DNA of 64,000 bases, taken from assembly GCF_013201975.1 (NCBI RefSeq), contig NZ_CP053845.1, forward strand, positions 1,116,001 through 1,180,000, written 5' to 3'. Positions 9,504 through 18,754 of this stretch are shown piece by piece (within the stretch, counting starts at the first letter, position 1; each line of letters starts with the position of its first letter). The notes under the pieces were generated by a model. That model worked only from the letters and a program-made list of their open reading frames with translations, did no database searches and was not told the DNA's origin. The position numbers and the translations under genes are program-made. This stretch comes from Campylobacter sp. CCUG 57310 (GTDB taxonomy: Bacteria; Campylobacterota; Campylobacteria; Campylobacterales; Campylobacteraceae).

Positions 9504-10247
9504 CTATTTCACCGTTATATATCCCTCGCCAAAAAGCCCCGGCATAAGACCTTGCGCATAAACTTCAGCGTAAATTTTACGTGTTTTCGTATCTATTTTA
9601 GGATGAATTAAAGCTATAGCGCCTACTATTTCTTCGTTTGAGCCGTCAAGCTTATACCTAAACTCGCTTCCTACTTTTACTACATCTTTAAATTTTTCAT
9701 CATAGCTGATCACAAGCTTAACTTCAGGATATGAAAATATACCAATGAGCCTTTGAGCTACTCCGCCTACACCTTCGCCTACTTCGATGCTCTTTTTGGA
9801 TATTGTGCCGTCAAAAGGCGCTTTAAGAAGTTTGTTTTCAAGCATTTCGTTTGCGTTTTTGATAGCGATTTTTGCCTTTTGCACCGCTAAACTAGCTCGC
9901 CTAAACTCAAATTCCGCATCCTCGTAAGCCTGAGCAGAAGTTACGCTTTTTACTTTTTTAAAGCGTTCCAATATGTCTTTAGCGTGCTTAAGAGCCAAAT
10001 TTGCAAGCTCTAAATCATTTTTAGCCGCTTCAAGCGCGATTTTTTCACTCTCGTTTTCAAGCTCAACTAAGACATCGCCCTTTTTTACCATATCAGAAAC
10101 ATCTACATTTACCTTTTTAACTATACCAAAGCTCTTTATGGCAAGCTCTGCGCTGTGTTTAGCCACTACGTCAAAATTTGCATAAATTTGCTCTTGCGCA
10201 GATAGTATCAGGCAAAGAGTGGTTAAAATTCCTAAAATTCTATTCAT
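9504..10247 (-). CDS. cmeE: periplasmic adaptor (membrane fusion) protein, CmeE-type
   Basis: Membrane-fusion protein linking the RND pump to the outer-membrane channel. It has 247 residues, shorter than most AcrA-like adaptors but the length I recall for CmeE. It carries an N-terminal signal, a lipoyl/biotinyl half-motif (GIVKKVNVDVSDMVKKGDVL), a short coiled-coil hairpin (~65-130) and the second half-motif (LLKAPFDGTISKK), followed by a beta-barrel. No lipobox cysteine is seen at the signal end. Its ATG overlaps the TolC-like stop by 4 bases and its stop abuts the pump gene, so all three are co-translated. Confidence 0.85.
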   Translation of the reverse strand: MNRILGILTTLCLILSAQEQIYANFDVVAKHSAELAIKSFGIVKKVNVDVSDMVKKGDVLVELENESEKIALEAAKNDLELANLALKHAKDILERFKKVKSVTSAQAYEDAEFEFRRASLAVQKAKIAIKNANEMLENKLLKAPFDGTISKKSIEVGEGVGGVAQRLIGIFSYPEVKLVISYDEKFKDVVKVGSEFRYKLDGSNEEIVGAIALIHPKIDTKTRKIYAEVYAQGLMPGLFGEGYITVK

Positions 10248-11527
10248 CGCTCTACTACTCGCTTTAAAATTTCCTCGCCGTTTTCATACAAAAACTCGGC
10301 CTTTTTTATCTCGTATTCATCTTTGCTCAGCTCAAGCCCGCTTTGGGCTTCAAATTTAGCCGTTAATGCCTGCAAAAACTCCACATATCCGCTAAGTCCC
10401 GCTTCATATTTTTTAAAAACCGCCTCATAAGAGCTATCGGCGGCTTTTAGCGCCAGCTCATGGGCATTAATTTTTTCTTTTAAGATATTTAATTCGTTTT
10501 TTAAATTTTGCAAATTTATCCTATTTTCAAGCCTCTTTTGTTCCAAATTCAAAGCGGCTTGATTTGACGCTATTTGTTTAATCTGCTTCTCTTTGCTGGT
10601 CGCTTCAAAATCAAAAATTTTCCAAGAGAAACCAATGGTTATCTCGTTTGTCCTGTGTCTTTTCTTAAAAATCGTATCAAGATACGGCGTTATAGCCTGA
10701 AACCTAGGATCAAGCGAAGAGAAGTCGTTGTCAAAGTCGTTTCGGTAAACGGAGTAAGTGTCTTTAATGAAAATTTGCGGAAGCGTGGCTGAGCCTGCGA
10801 TCTTTATATCCTCACGGCTTGCCTTAAATTCTTCTTCAAGGACTTTAAGAGCCGTTTTGTTTGAACCCTGCGCCAAATTTGGCTCATCTATCCTGGAGCC
10901 GCTTGAAGGGGTTAAAATTTCATTTGTAAGCAGATTTATCTTGCTGTTTATCTCATCTTGCTTTTGCTTATAGCTTAGCGCTTCAACCTTTGCAGCGTGA
11001 AATTTAGCCTTGATCGCTTCAAACTCATCAATCGCCGCAAGTCCGGCGGAGTAAAATTTCTCAAGTCTATCAAGGGCGTTTTTAAGGTAGTTTATCTGAG
11101 CCTCTTTTGCTTTTATGATCTCATTTAGCGCAATGAAGTTAAAGTAAAGCCTGCAAATATCAAGAGCAAGAGAGTTTTTAAAATCCTCATTTTTTAAAAT
11201 TTCACTTCCGTGCAGGTGCTTAAGCGCGGCTAAGCTCGCCTCTCTTTTGCCTCCGTCATATAACAAAAACTCGATACTTGCTAAAATTTGCAAGCTTTGC
11301 TTTGGAGTTAGTATGCTAGGATCTAGCAAATGATAATTATATCCGCCTTTTAAGTTTAAATTTGGCATATAAGAGCTGCGAATGCTTTCGTGCTTAAGCT
11401 GTGATTTTTGAGGCTGCATGCTTGAAATTTGAGCCAAATTTGAGCTGTGAGCTAAATTTATGATCTCGCTTAGACTGCTTGCGTTTAGACTTAAACCAAG
11501 AGCAAGCGCCAGACAAGCCTTTTTCAT
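10244..11527 (-). CDS. cmeD: TolC-family outer-membrane efflux channel, CmeD-type
   Basis: Outer-membrane channel of the tripartite pump, 427 residues with a cleavable signal (MKKACLALALGLSLNASS). Two long alpha-helical repeat regions with heptad-like Ala/Glu/Lys patterns (~110-215 and ~300-420) are the TolC-type hairpins, separated by beta-barrel segments. It is first in the operon, so the promoter should lie in the ~108-base gap to fliP on the right. No operator palindrome is obvious there. Confidence is high for the family and moderate for the exact symbol. Confidence 0.84.
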   Translation of the reverse strand: MKKACLALALGLSLNASSLSEIINLAHSSNLAQISSMQPQKSQLKHESIRSSYMPNLNLKGGYNYHLLDPSILTPKQSLQILASIEFLLYDGGKREASLAALKHLHGSEILKNEDFKNSLALDICRLYFNFIALNEIIKAKEAQINYLKNALDRLEKFYSAGLAAIDEFEAIKAKFHAAKVEALSYKQKQDEINSKINLLTNEILTPSSGSRIDEPNLAQGSNKTALKVLEEEFKASREDIKIAGSATLPQIFIKDTYSVYRNDFDNDFSSLDPRFQAITPYLDTIFKKRHRTNEITIGFSWKIFDFEATSKEKQIKQIASNQAALNLEQKRLENRINLQNLKNELNILKEKINAHELALKAADSSYEAVFKKYEAGLSGYVEFLQALTAKFEAQSGLELSKDEYEIKKAEFLYENGEEILKRVVER

Positions 11528-11635
11528 TCTAAATCCATAAGGCTTAGTAGATGTCTGCTAAAAAGATAAAATAGATTAAATTCATACTTAAATGCCATCT
11601 TTGCCATCCTTTATTCAAATTTTAGCACTAAATAT

Positions 11636-12370
11636 CTAATGAAAACTCCGCACCAAATTCATAACAAGCAGATTCCAGCCATCTACAAGCACGAAGATAA
11701 GCAGCTTAAAAGGTAGAGAAATCATAGTAGGAGGAAGCATCATCATACCCATACTCATAAGCACGGAGCTTACAACCATATCTATAACCAAAAACGGCAG
11801 ATATATCAAAAACGCTATCTCAAAAGCGGTCTTTAGCTCGCTTATCATAAATGCACTCATGGTTATAGTTAGCGGAATTTCTTCGATATTTTGCGGATTT
11901 GGCAAATTTCTTATGCGGAAAAACAGAGCCAAATCCTTTTCTCTGGTATTTTTTATCATAAATTCTTTAAACGGCTTAACTCCCTCTTCAAACGCAACCT
12001 GATAGCTTATCTTCTCATCCAGATAGGGCTTAACGGCTACGTCATAAGACTGCTTCACCACAGGCTCCATGATAAAAAACGTAAGAACCATAGCAAGTGA
12101 GATAAGCACGGTAGATGGGGGCATCTGCTGAGTTCCCATAGCTTGGCGTAAAAATGAAAATACGATGATAAGCCTTAAAAAGCTTGTCATCATAAAGACA
12201 AGCGAAGGCGCAAGGGTTAGTATCGTTAAGACGATTAATACGTTTAGCGAGGTTACAAGTTGTTGTGGCGTATCGGGTGCCGTTAGGGTTAAATTTACGG
12301 TCGGGATAGTTAAGTTGTCATCCGCAAAAACAGCCAAAGCAAAAAATAGCAAAAATAGAAGTTTTTTCAC
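11636..12370 (-). CDS. fliP: flagellar type III export protein FliP
   Basis: Core membrane component of the flagellar export gate (FliP5-FliQ4-FliR1). The protein has 244 residues with a cleavable signal peptide (MKKLLFLLFFALAVFA), which is characteristic of FliP. Diagnostic features are SFLRLIIVFSFLRQAMGTQQ, LISLAMVLTFFIMEPV and the C-terminal VSSVLMSMGMMMLPPTMIS. It lies 9 bases after motB on the same strand, so the export gate and stator genes appear to form one operon here. It stands next to divergent glmU, the arrangement I recall for C. jejuni fliP. Confidence 0.96.
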   Translation of the reverse strand: MKKLLFLLFFALAVFADDNLTIPTVNLTLTAPDTPQQLVTSLNVLIVLTILTLAPSLVFMMTSFLRLIIVFSFLRQAMGTQQMPPSTVLISLAMVLTFFIMEPVVKQSYDVAVKPYLDEKISYQVAFEEGVKPFKEFMIKNTREKDLALFFRIRNLPNPQNIEEIPLTITMSAFMISELKTAFEIAFLIYLPFLVIDMVVSSVLMSMGMMMLPPTMISLPFKLLIFVLVDGWNLLVMNLVRSFH

Positions 12371-12379
12371 TTACGCTTC

Positions 12380-13156
12380 CTACTTGCCCTGCATATCAAG
12401 TATGCTTTGTTGCGTTTTTGCCCTGTCTCCTTTATCTTGCGAGATGAAGTGAATTTCTACGCGACGATTTTTCTCCCTGCCCTGCTCGGTGGAATTTGAA
12501 GCAAAGGGCTCAAATTCGGCCTTTGCCGAGGCCATAAGCTTTTTAGGGCTTACGCCGTCTTTGATAAGCTCATCTACGACGCTTATAGCACGGGCTGAAG
12601 AGAGCTCCCAGTTGTTTTTGTATATGCTATCGCTATTTGGAAGCTCGTTATCCGTGTGTCCTACTACGTTTGCTACGATATCACCCGGAAGCTTATCTAT
12701 AACCATAGCGATGCGCTTTAAAAACAAAATAGCATCATCGTTACTTAAAACCGCACTTCCCTTGCTAAAGAGCAAGCTTGCAGGAAGTCTTATGATAAAG
12801 CCGCTTTCACTCTCATCAAGCGTAACTTCAGGCGAGCCGCTGGCGTGTAAGAGCTCGTTTATGGATTTTACGGTCTGGTCGAAATTTAGCTGAACATCGG
12901 TTCGTTCTTTATTTCTTGTGGCGTGAGAGTCTTGATTTTGTTCAGGGCTTACATCAGGCTTTGCACCTCCTTCAAGCACGCTTAAAGCCCCTGCAAGCGA
13001 TCCTACCGCCGCTTCAAGTTTTTTAGCATCCATCGTACTCATTGATAATAAAAGCACGAAAAAACAGAGCAAAAGAGACATCAAATCGCCAAAAGCAGCA
13101 AGCCAACTTGGCAGACATTTAGGACAATCGGCGGGATCGATTAATTTCTTAGCCAT
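12380..13156 (-). CDS. motB: flagellar stator protein MotB
   Basis: Peptidoglycan-anchored stator subunit of 258 residues. The short cytoplasmic N-terminus has a CPKC pair. The single TM helix (~16-38, LPSWLAAFGDLMSLLLCFFV) carries the proton-channel Asp near residue 24. A plug/linker follows, then a C-terminal OmpA-like domain (~120-240) with VVGHTDNELP and NWELSSARAISVVDEL for peptidoglycan binding. It sits 8 bases after motA and before fliP. It works with MotA to convert proton motive force into torque. Confidence 0.96.
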   Translation of the reverse strand: MAKKLIDPADCPKCLPSWLAAFGDLMSLLLCFFVLLLSMSTMDAKKLEAAVGSLAGALSVLEGGAKPDVSPEQNQDSHATRNKERTDVQLNFDQTVKSINELLHASGSPEVTLDESESGFIIRLPASLLFSKGSAVLSNDDAILFLKRIAMVIDKLPGDIVANVVGHTDNELPNSDSIYKNNWELSSARAISVVDELIKDGVSPKKLMASAKAEFEPFASNSTEQGREKNRRVEIHFISQDKGDRAKTQQSILDMQGK

Positions 13157-13164
13157 TTTTAGCC

Positions 13165-13929
13165 TTAGTTAAACTGACTTACTCGCTCTTTAGGCGGCAA
13201 GAAAGAAAGAAGCTTCATCTCAAGCGTACGAGGATTATCGCCCGCTTGGATAGCCATAATACCTTCGATTATAATCGTTTTTGCAAGACTTTCGTCTTTA
13301 TCTCGGATACCTAAGATATTTGCAACGGGCGCTCCAAGGATATTTCCTATCATCGCTCCATAAAGTGTAGTAATGAGGGCTACCGCCATAGAAGGACCGA
13401 TAGCGGAAGGATCAGACATATTTAAAAGCATAGCGACAAGTCCGATGAGAGTTCCTATCATACCCATCGAGCCTGCAAAACCTGCGATCTGGTCAAAAAT
13501 TTTGATATTATCGGTGTGTCTTGAGCTGGTTTGCTCCATATCTATTTCAAGCAAAGCTCTTATATCATCAGGCTCATTTCCGTCAACCGCCATAGATAGA
13601 CCCTTCTTAAGAAATTCGTCAGTTTCGTTATTTGCGTCGGTCTCAAGAGCCAAAATTCCGTCTCTACGAGCTTTTGTGGAGTATTCAACCATCCTTTTAA
13701 CTATCTCTTGAAGATTAAATGTCTTAGGTTTTATGGCGATTCCATAAAAAGTAAACAGCTTTTTCATCTGCTCCATCTTAAAGCCGACCATCAAGCATCC
13801 GATAGTTCCGCCAAAAACGATCATCACGGAAGGAATGTCGATATAAGGTCCGATACCAACGCCGATAGCCATCGCACCAAACAATAAAACCATAATCAAA
13901 ATCCAACCGACAACGGTTCCTAAATCCAT
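13165..13929 (-). CDS. motA: flagellar stator protein MotA
   Basis: Proton-channel stator subunit of 254 residues with four TM segments: two near the N-terminus (VVGWILIMVLLFGAMAIGV, IPSVMIVFGGTIGCLMVG) and two in the C-terminal half (GFAGSMGMIGTLIGLVAML, ALITTLYGAMIGNILGAP). The cytoplasmic loop between TM2 and TM3 (~60-150) carries charged residues for rotor contact. It is first in motA-motB-fliP. The 208-base gap to divergent glmU must hold both promoters; no sigma-54 or sigma-28 motif was recognised there, so a housekeeping promoter is likely. Confidence 0.96.
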   Translation of the reverse strand: MDLGTVVGWILIMVLLFGAMAIGVGIGPYIDIPSVMIVFGGTIGCLMVGFKMEQMKKLFTFYGIAIKPKTFNLQEIVKRMVEYSTKARRDGILALETDANNETDEFLKKGLSMAVDGNEPDDIRALLEIDMEQTSSRHTDNIKIFDQIAGFAGSMGMIGTLIGLVAMLLNMSDPSAIGPSMAVALITTLYGAMIGNILGAPVANILGIRDKDESLAKTIIIEGIMAIQAGDNPRTLEMKLLSFLPPKERVSQFN

Positions 13930-14137
13930 CTCAAACTCTCTTTAAAGCTTAAATTTTAAAATTTTCTTATTATTGTAGTTATTTTTACTTGAAAAGCAGT
14001 TAAATTTTGATTAACTTATAAAAATTTACGATAGTTACTTTAATAGAATTAGATAAAAAATCAATTATCATAATAGTTAATCAACTATTTAGCAAGCGTA
14101 AGATAAAATTTAGCAAATTTTAATTCAAGGAAAAAAT

Positions 14138-15445
14138 ATGAGCGACATCGGCGTAGTCATCCTTGCTGCAGGACTTGGCACTAGAATGAAATCAACAAAA
14201 CCAAAAGTGATTTTTGAGATTTGCGGCGAACCGATGATAATACATATTTTAAGAAAAGCTTACGAGATAAGCGATGATGTTAGCGTTGTTTTAAGCTATC
14301 AAAAAGAGATGGTTGAAGCTAAAATCAAAGAAATTTTTCCTAAAACCAAAATTTACGAGCAGGATTTAAAACTTTCCCCAGGTACCGCAGGCGCACTTAA
14401 AAACGTAAATTTAAATAGCGAAAAAACAATAATCTTATGTGGAGATATGCCGCTAATTAAAACAAATGATATCATTAGACTAAACGCGGCTAGTGCCGAT
14501 ATAGCAGTAAGCGTGTTTGAAGCCAAAGATCCGCAAGGATATGGTCGAGTCATCGTAAATAACTGCATGGTTGAAGCGATAGTAGAGCAAAAAGACGCAA
14601 GCGAAACGCAAAGGATGATAAAAAGCGTAAATGCGGGATGCTATACCTTTAAAACCGAAGTTTTAAAGCAAATTTTACCGCTTATAAAAAATCAAAATGC
14701 ACAAAACGAATACTACTTAACAGATGCCGTTAAAATAGCAAACGAACTGAATTTCAAATGCTCGGCAGTAACGGTAGATGAGCAAAATTTCATGGGAATA
14801 AACGACAAATTTCAGCTAAGCGTAGCCGAAAAAATAATGCAAGAAGAGATAAAACAAAACTGGATGAAACAGGGAGTATTGATGCGCCTGGCAGACTCTA
14901 TTTATATAGACAGCAGAGCGAAATTTGAAGGCGAATGCGAACTACAAGAAAACGTAAGCATAATTGGCGCATGCGAGATAAAAGACTCGGTCATCAAAAG
15001 CTCAAGTGTAGTAGAAGATAGTATAATAGAAAGCTCGAGCATAGGACCTCTTGGCAGAATTCGCCCAAAAAGCGTTATTAAAAACTCTCACATAGGAAAT
15101 TTCGTAGAGGTAAAAGCCTCAAATCTAAACAAAGTAAAAGCGGGTCATCTAAGCTATCTTGGCGATGCGCAGATAGATGAAGGCACAAACATAGGATGTG
15201 GAACTATCACTTGCAACTACGACGGAAAATCAAAACACAAAACCATAATCGGCAAAAATGTCTTTATAGGCTCAGACACTCAGCTCATAGCCCCCGTAAC
15301 GATAGGAGATGACGTACTGATAGCCGCAGGAAGCACCGTCACCTCAGACGTACCAAGCGGCTCGCTTGCGATAAGCAGGAGCAAACAAGTAAATAAAAGC
15401 GGATTTTTCTATAAATTTTTCGGTGAAAAAGATGCTCAAAAATAA
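14138..15445 (+). CDS. glmU: bifunctional UDP-GlcNAc pyrophosphorylase / GlcN-1-P acetyltransferase GlmU
   Basis: GlmU acetylates glucosamine-1-phosphate and then uridylates it to UDP-GlcNAc, the precursor of peptidoglycan, lipid A and glycans. The N-terminal nucleotidyltransferase domain (1-~225) has VILAAGLGTRMKS and ILCGDMPLI. The C-terminal left-handed beta-helix has hexapeptide repeats and the acetyltransferase motifs VEVKASNL, GCGTITCNYDGKSKH and FIGSDTQLIAPV. The length of 435 is near normal. A good AAGGA ribosome site precedes the ATG. The 3' end overlaps coaBC. Confidence 0.97.
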   Translation: MSDIGVVILAAGLGTRMKSTKPKVIFEICGEPMIIHILRKAYEISDDVSVVLSYQKEMVEAKIKEIFPKTKIYEQDLKLSPGTAGALKNVNLNSEKTIILCGDMPLIKTNDIIRLNAASADIAVSVFEAKDPQGYGRVIVNNCMVEAIVEQKDASETQRMIKSVNAGCYTFKTEVLKQILPLIKNQNAQNEYYLTDAVKIANELNFKCSAVTVDEQNFMGINDKFQLSVAEKIMQEEIKQNWMKQGVLMRLADSIYIDSRAKFEGECELQENVSIIGACEIKDSVIKSSSVVEDSIIESSSIGPLGRIRPKSVIKNSHIGNFVEVKASNLNKVKAGHLSYLGDAQIDEGTNIGCGTITCNYDGKSKHKTIIGKNVFIGSDTQLIAPVTIGDDVLIAAGSTVTSDVPSGSLAISRSKQVNKSGFFYKFFGEKDAQK

Positions 15446-16607
15446 AAAAATCCTACTTGCGGTCTGCGGAAGTATCGCATTTTATAAGGCTTATGAAATT
15501 TTATCTATGCTTAAAAAAGAAGGCGCTGATGTATATGTTATGCTTAGCGATGGAGCTTTGAAATTTTGCTCCGCGCTTGGATTTGAAGCGCTTAGCGAAC
15601 ATCAAATTTTAACAAGTGCGAGCGAAAATTGGCAAGCGGGGCTTAACCATATAGCCTATGCAAAAATGGATCTCATCTTAATAGCACCGGCCTCGGTAAA
15701 TACGATAAATAAGCTTGCAAACGGCATTTGTGATAATGTATTTATGCAAACTCTCATCGCATCTACCGCACCGATCTTAATAGCTCCGGCTGCTAACGAT
15801 AAGATGATTAATCATTTTTCAACTCAAAAAAGCTTTGAGTTTTTAAGACAAAGCGGTGTTAAATTTATAGATCCTGTCTATAAAATGCTAGCTTGTAAAG
15901 ATATGGGGAAAGGCGCGTTAGCCGATAATCAAACTATAATTTACGAAATTAAAAAGGCTCTTAGCAAGGCTAAATTTAGCGGTCAAAAAGTCGTTATATC
16001 AGGCGGAGCCACAAGCGAAAATATAGATGAAGTAAGAACCATAACAAACCTATCAAGCGGAAAGATGGCAAGAGCTTTGGCTGATGCGTTTTACTACGTA
16101 GGTGCGGATGTAACGCTGATTGCAAGCTTTGAATGCGAAAATACGCCTTATAAAACGCTTAAATTTAAAAGCTCAAACGAGCTAAAAAACACCCTTGAAG
16201 ATGAGCTAAAGGATGCAAATTTGCTTGTTATGGCGGCAGCGGTGAGTGATTACATACCCGAAATATCTGCAAAAGGAAAGCTTAAAAAAGAGGATTTAGG
16301 TGAAATTTGGCAGCTAAATTTAAAACAAAATATCGATATATTAGCCTCCTTGGATAAATTTAAAAATGTAAAAAAAGTAGGCTTCAAAATGGAAACGGAG
16401 GCAAAAACCGCTAAAAGCAAAGCAAAACAGATGCTTTTAGATAAAAAGCTTGATGCGGTTTGCCTAAATCTGCTTGATCAAAACGTAAAATTCGGCTCAG
16501 ATGTTAGCGAAGTAACTTTTATAACTAAAAAAAGCGAGCAAATAATACCGCTTGACAGCAAACAAAATATAGCTCTTAGTATCGTAAATTTGGCAAGCGA
16601 GCTATGA
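15432..16607 (+). CDS. coaBC: bifunctional phosphopantothenoylcysteine decarboxylase / phosphopantothenate-cysteine ligase CoaBC
   Basis: Two steps of coenzyme A synthesis: ligation of cysteine to 4'-phosphopantothenate (CoaB, C-terminal half) and FMN-dependent decarboxylation (CoaC, N-terminal half). Visible are ILLAVCGSIAFYKAYE at the N-terminus, the substrate motif PAANDKM and active-site Cys region KMLACKDMGKGAL in CoaC, and VVISGGATSENIDEVRTITN plus MAAAVSDYIP in CoaB. The ATG at 15432 (14-base overlap with glmU) is preferred; a GTG at 15423 is possible. The CoA made here also supplies the phosphopantetheine of the polyketide carrier proteins further along the window. Confidence 0.95.
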   Translation: MLKNKKILLAVCGSIAFYKAYEILSMLKKEGADVYVMLSDGALKFCSALGFEALSEHQILTSASENWQAGLNHIAYAKMDLILIAPASVNTINKLANGICDNVFMQTLIASTAPILIAPAANDKMINHFSTQKSFEFLRQSGVKFIDPVYKMLACKDMGKGALADNQTIIYEIKKALSKAKFSGQKVVISGGATSENIDEVRTITNLSSGKMARALADAFYYVGADVTLIASFECENTPYKTLKFKSSNELKNTLEDELKDANLLVMAAAVSDYIPEISAKGKLKKEDLGEIWQLNLKQNIDILASLDKFKNVKKVGFKMETEAKTAKSKAKQMLLDKKLDAVCLNLLDQNVKFGSDVSEVTFITKKSEQIIPLDSKQNIALSIVNLASEL

Positions 16608-17287
16608 TACAAACCATTTCTAAAATACAAAAAATAGCTAGCGGAAATCAAAGCGGAGTGGTTTTAAACGCATCTTTGCCTATAAGCATAAAAGTGCTTG
16701 AAAAAATAGGTTACAACCGCTACAACTTAAAATTTAAAAATAAAACACTCAGCACAAAAAGCATGAAACAGCTTAAAATAGGCAAGGAATACTGGGGCGA
16801 GATAGGTGCGGGAAGCGAAAATATCATAATACAAAATTTATACGAAAAACCAAATTTCAGCCCTTTGCACACTCTTGAAAACGGACTTGAGCTATTGGAA
16901 AAAATAATAAATGAGCCTAATTTAAAATGGTTTTATGATTATATTTTTTTAAAACTAGCAGAAGAAAGCAACAAAGAAAAATTTGAAATTTATACGGATA
17001 TACTTTTTGCTCTTCAAAAAGACATCATTCATATTCCTTTTGCTTACGGAGAAAATTTAGGGATTTTTCAAATAAAAAAAGAGCTAAAAACAAGTAGCGT
17101 TTATCTTGTTTTTGGAAATTTCGCTCCGCTAATTTTTGAATTTAAAAATTCTCAAATTTCATCAATCACCACGCCTTTTAATAAAGTCGCAAAACTTCTT
17201 AATGAAAAATTTGAGTGCGAGATACGACTAGGTAGCGTAAGTGAAATTTATACGCCAAATGGCAAAATAATTGATTTTAAGGGATAA
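16604..17287 (+). CDS. conserved hypothetical protein between coaBC and uppS
   Basis: The 227-residue soluble protein has no signal peptide or TM segment and no motif I recognise. It is rich in Lys/Asn/Ile, with aromatic stretches near the C-terminus (SSVYLVFGNFAPLIFEF). Its ATG overlaps the coaBC stop in an ATGA junction and its stop lies just before the uppS start, so it is locked into the coaBC-uppS-prepilin peptidase operon. I recall a similar unnamed gene at this position in C. jejuni. Conservation of place suggests a housekeeping or envelope function, but none can be assigned. Confidence 0.85.
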   Translation: MIQTISKIQKIASGNQSGVVLNASLPISIKVLEKIGYNRYNLKFKNKTLSTKSMKQLKIGKEYWGEIGAGSENIIIQNLYEKPNFSPLHTLENGLELLEKIINEPNLKWFYDYIFLKLAEESNKEKFEIYTDILFALQKDIIHIPFAYGENLGIFQIKKELKTSSVYLVFGNFAPLIFEFKNSQISSITTPFNKVAKLLNEKFECEIRLGSVSEIYTPNGKIIDFKG

Positions 17288-17288
17288 T

Positions 17289-17960
17289 TTGAACAAACTA
17301 AAGCATCTGGCGATCATAATGGACGGAAACGGAAGATGGGCGAAAAAACAAGGTTTCATGAGAACCAAAGGGCACGAAAGCGGTGCAAAGGTAGTTGAAG
17401 ATGTTTGTAGGTTTTGCATTGAAAAAGAAATTGAAATTTTAAGCCTTTATGCCTTTAGCACAGAAAACTGGAAGCGACCTGAAAACGAGGTTAAATTTCT
17501 AATAGATCTGCTTTTAAAATTTCTTATTTCAAAGCGAGAAATTTTTATCAAACACGATATCAAATTTAAAGCTATAGGCGACATAAGCGCTTTTAATGAG
17601 AAATTAAAAGAAGAGATAATAAACCTTGAAAACCTCACGCAAGAAAATAAAAAACTAAAGCTAAATTTAGCCATAAACTACGGCGCAAAAGATGAAATTT
17701 TAAGAGCTTTTAAGAGGCTAAACGAGCAGAATTTGGAGTTAAACGAAGCGAATTTAAACGCTTGTCTTGATGAAAGCGAAGCGATTGATCTGCTTGTACG
17801 AACGGGAGGAGAGCAAAGACTTTCAAATTTCATGCTCTGGCAGGCAAGTTACGCCGAGCTTGCTTATACAGATACTTTCTGGCCTGATTTTACGAGTAGC
17901 GAGCTAAATGATATAGTTGATAAATTTAAAAATACAAAAAGAAGGTTTGGTGGATTATGA
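17289..17960 (+). CDS. uppS: undecaprenyl diphosphate synthase UppS
   Basis: cis-Prenyltransferase that extends farnesyl diphosphate to C55 undecaprenyl diphosphate, the lipid carrier for peptidoglycan and glycans. The signature HLAIIMDGNGRWAKKQG holds the catalytic Asp and the diphosphate-binding region, followed by YAFSTENWKRP and, near the C-terminus, DLLVRTGGEQRLSNF and SYAELAYTDTFWPDF. The chosen start is TTG at 17289, just behind AAGGGAT and right after the previous stop. A TTG at 17271 would put that ribosome site inside the gene. About 223 residues, normal for epsilonproteobacteria. Confidence 0.95.
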   Translation: MNKLKHLAIIMDGNGRWAKKQGFMRTKGHESGAKVVEDVCRFCIEKEIEILSLYAFSTENWKRPENEVKFLIDLLLKFLISKREIFIKHDIKFKAIGDISAFNEKLKEEIINLENLTQENKKLKLNLAINYGAKDEILRAFKRLNEQNLELNEANLNACLDESEAIDLLVRTGGEQRLSNFMLWQASYAELAYTDTFWPDFTSSELNDIVDKFKNTKRRFGGL

Positions 17961-18754
17961 TAGCGATATTTTATTTTATTTTAGGTGCGGTAATAGGCTC
18001 TTTTGGAAATGTTTTGATATACAGAATGCCGCTTGGACAGAGCATAAACTTCCCTGCATCGCACTGTCAAAGCTGCAAAACGCCACTTAAATTTTATCAC
18101 AATGTGCCAATTTTATCTTGGCTCTTTTTGGGCGGCAAATGCGCGTTTTGTAAAGAAAAAATCAGCTTTCAGTACCCTTTGGTGGAAATTTTAAGCGGAG
18201 TTCTTATGATGCTTGCGTTTTTTCACGAAACATCAAATGCTCAAATTTCAGATATTGATTATATGCAGCTTCTAAAAGCTCTTATTATAGGAGTTTGTTT
18301 TATAATTTTACTTTGTCTTAGTGCCATTGATTTTAGATACAAAGCCGTTCCAGATCCACTTCTTTTTACAAGTGTGGCTTTTGCGATTATTTATTCGCTA
18401 GTGCCTACCTTGGGGTCATACAAAGGCTTTGAGTTTAACTTTGATGGAGTTATAAGCGCTGCTATTTTTATGTTTGCCTTTTGGCTGTTAAGATTTGTCG
18501 TAAGCCTTGCTATGAAACGCGAAGCTATGGGAAGTGCAGATATATTTATAGCCGGAGTTATGGGAGCGATTTTAGGTATCAAGCTTGGTTTAATGGCGAT
18601 ATATGTCGCGGCTATTTTAACTCTGCCTGCTTATATGGCGGTTAGAAAAAGAGGATATGAGCTGCCGTTTGTGCCTTTTTTAAGCCTTGGGCTGCTTACG
18701 GTTTATGTTTTTAAAGCTAATTTTTTAGAGTTTTTAGAGTATTTGTATGGGTAG
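17957..18754 (+). CDS. prepilin peptidase / N-methyltransferase (A24 family)
   Basis: Inner-membrane aspartic protease that cuts and N-methylates type IV prepilins or type II pseudopilins. The 265-residue protein has the N-terminal GSFGNVLIYRMP motif, the zinc-type cysteine pairs CQSCKTPL and CAFCKEK of the methyltransferase loop, and about seven TM helices. The catalytic Asp residues lie in SAIDFRYKAVPD and in MGSADIFIAGVMGAILG (GxGD-like, here GSAD). Gene context offers no pilin genes. Its substrates may be competence pseudopilins elsewhere, which fits the ComEA-like gene at 46.5 kb. It overlaps uppS by 4 bases and the next gene by 8. Confidence 0.9.
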   Translation: MIAIFYFILGAVIGSFGNVLIYRMPLGQSINFPASHCQSCKTPLKFYHNVPILSWLFLGGKCAFCKEKISFQYPLVEILSGVLMMLAFFHETSNAQISDIDYMQLLKALIIGVCFIILLCLSAIDFRYKAVPDPLLFTSVAFAIIYSLVPTLGSYKGFEFNFDGVISAAIFMFAFWLLRFVVSLAMKREAMGSADIFIAGVMGAILGIKLGLMAIYVAAILTLPAYMAVRKRGYELPFVPFLSLGLLTVYVFKANFLEFLEYLYG

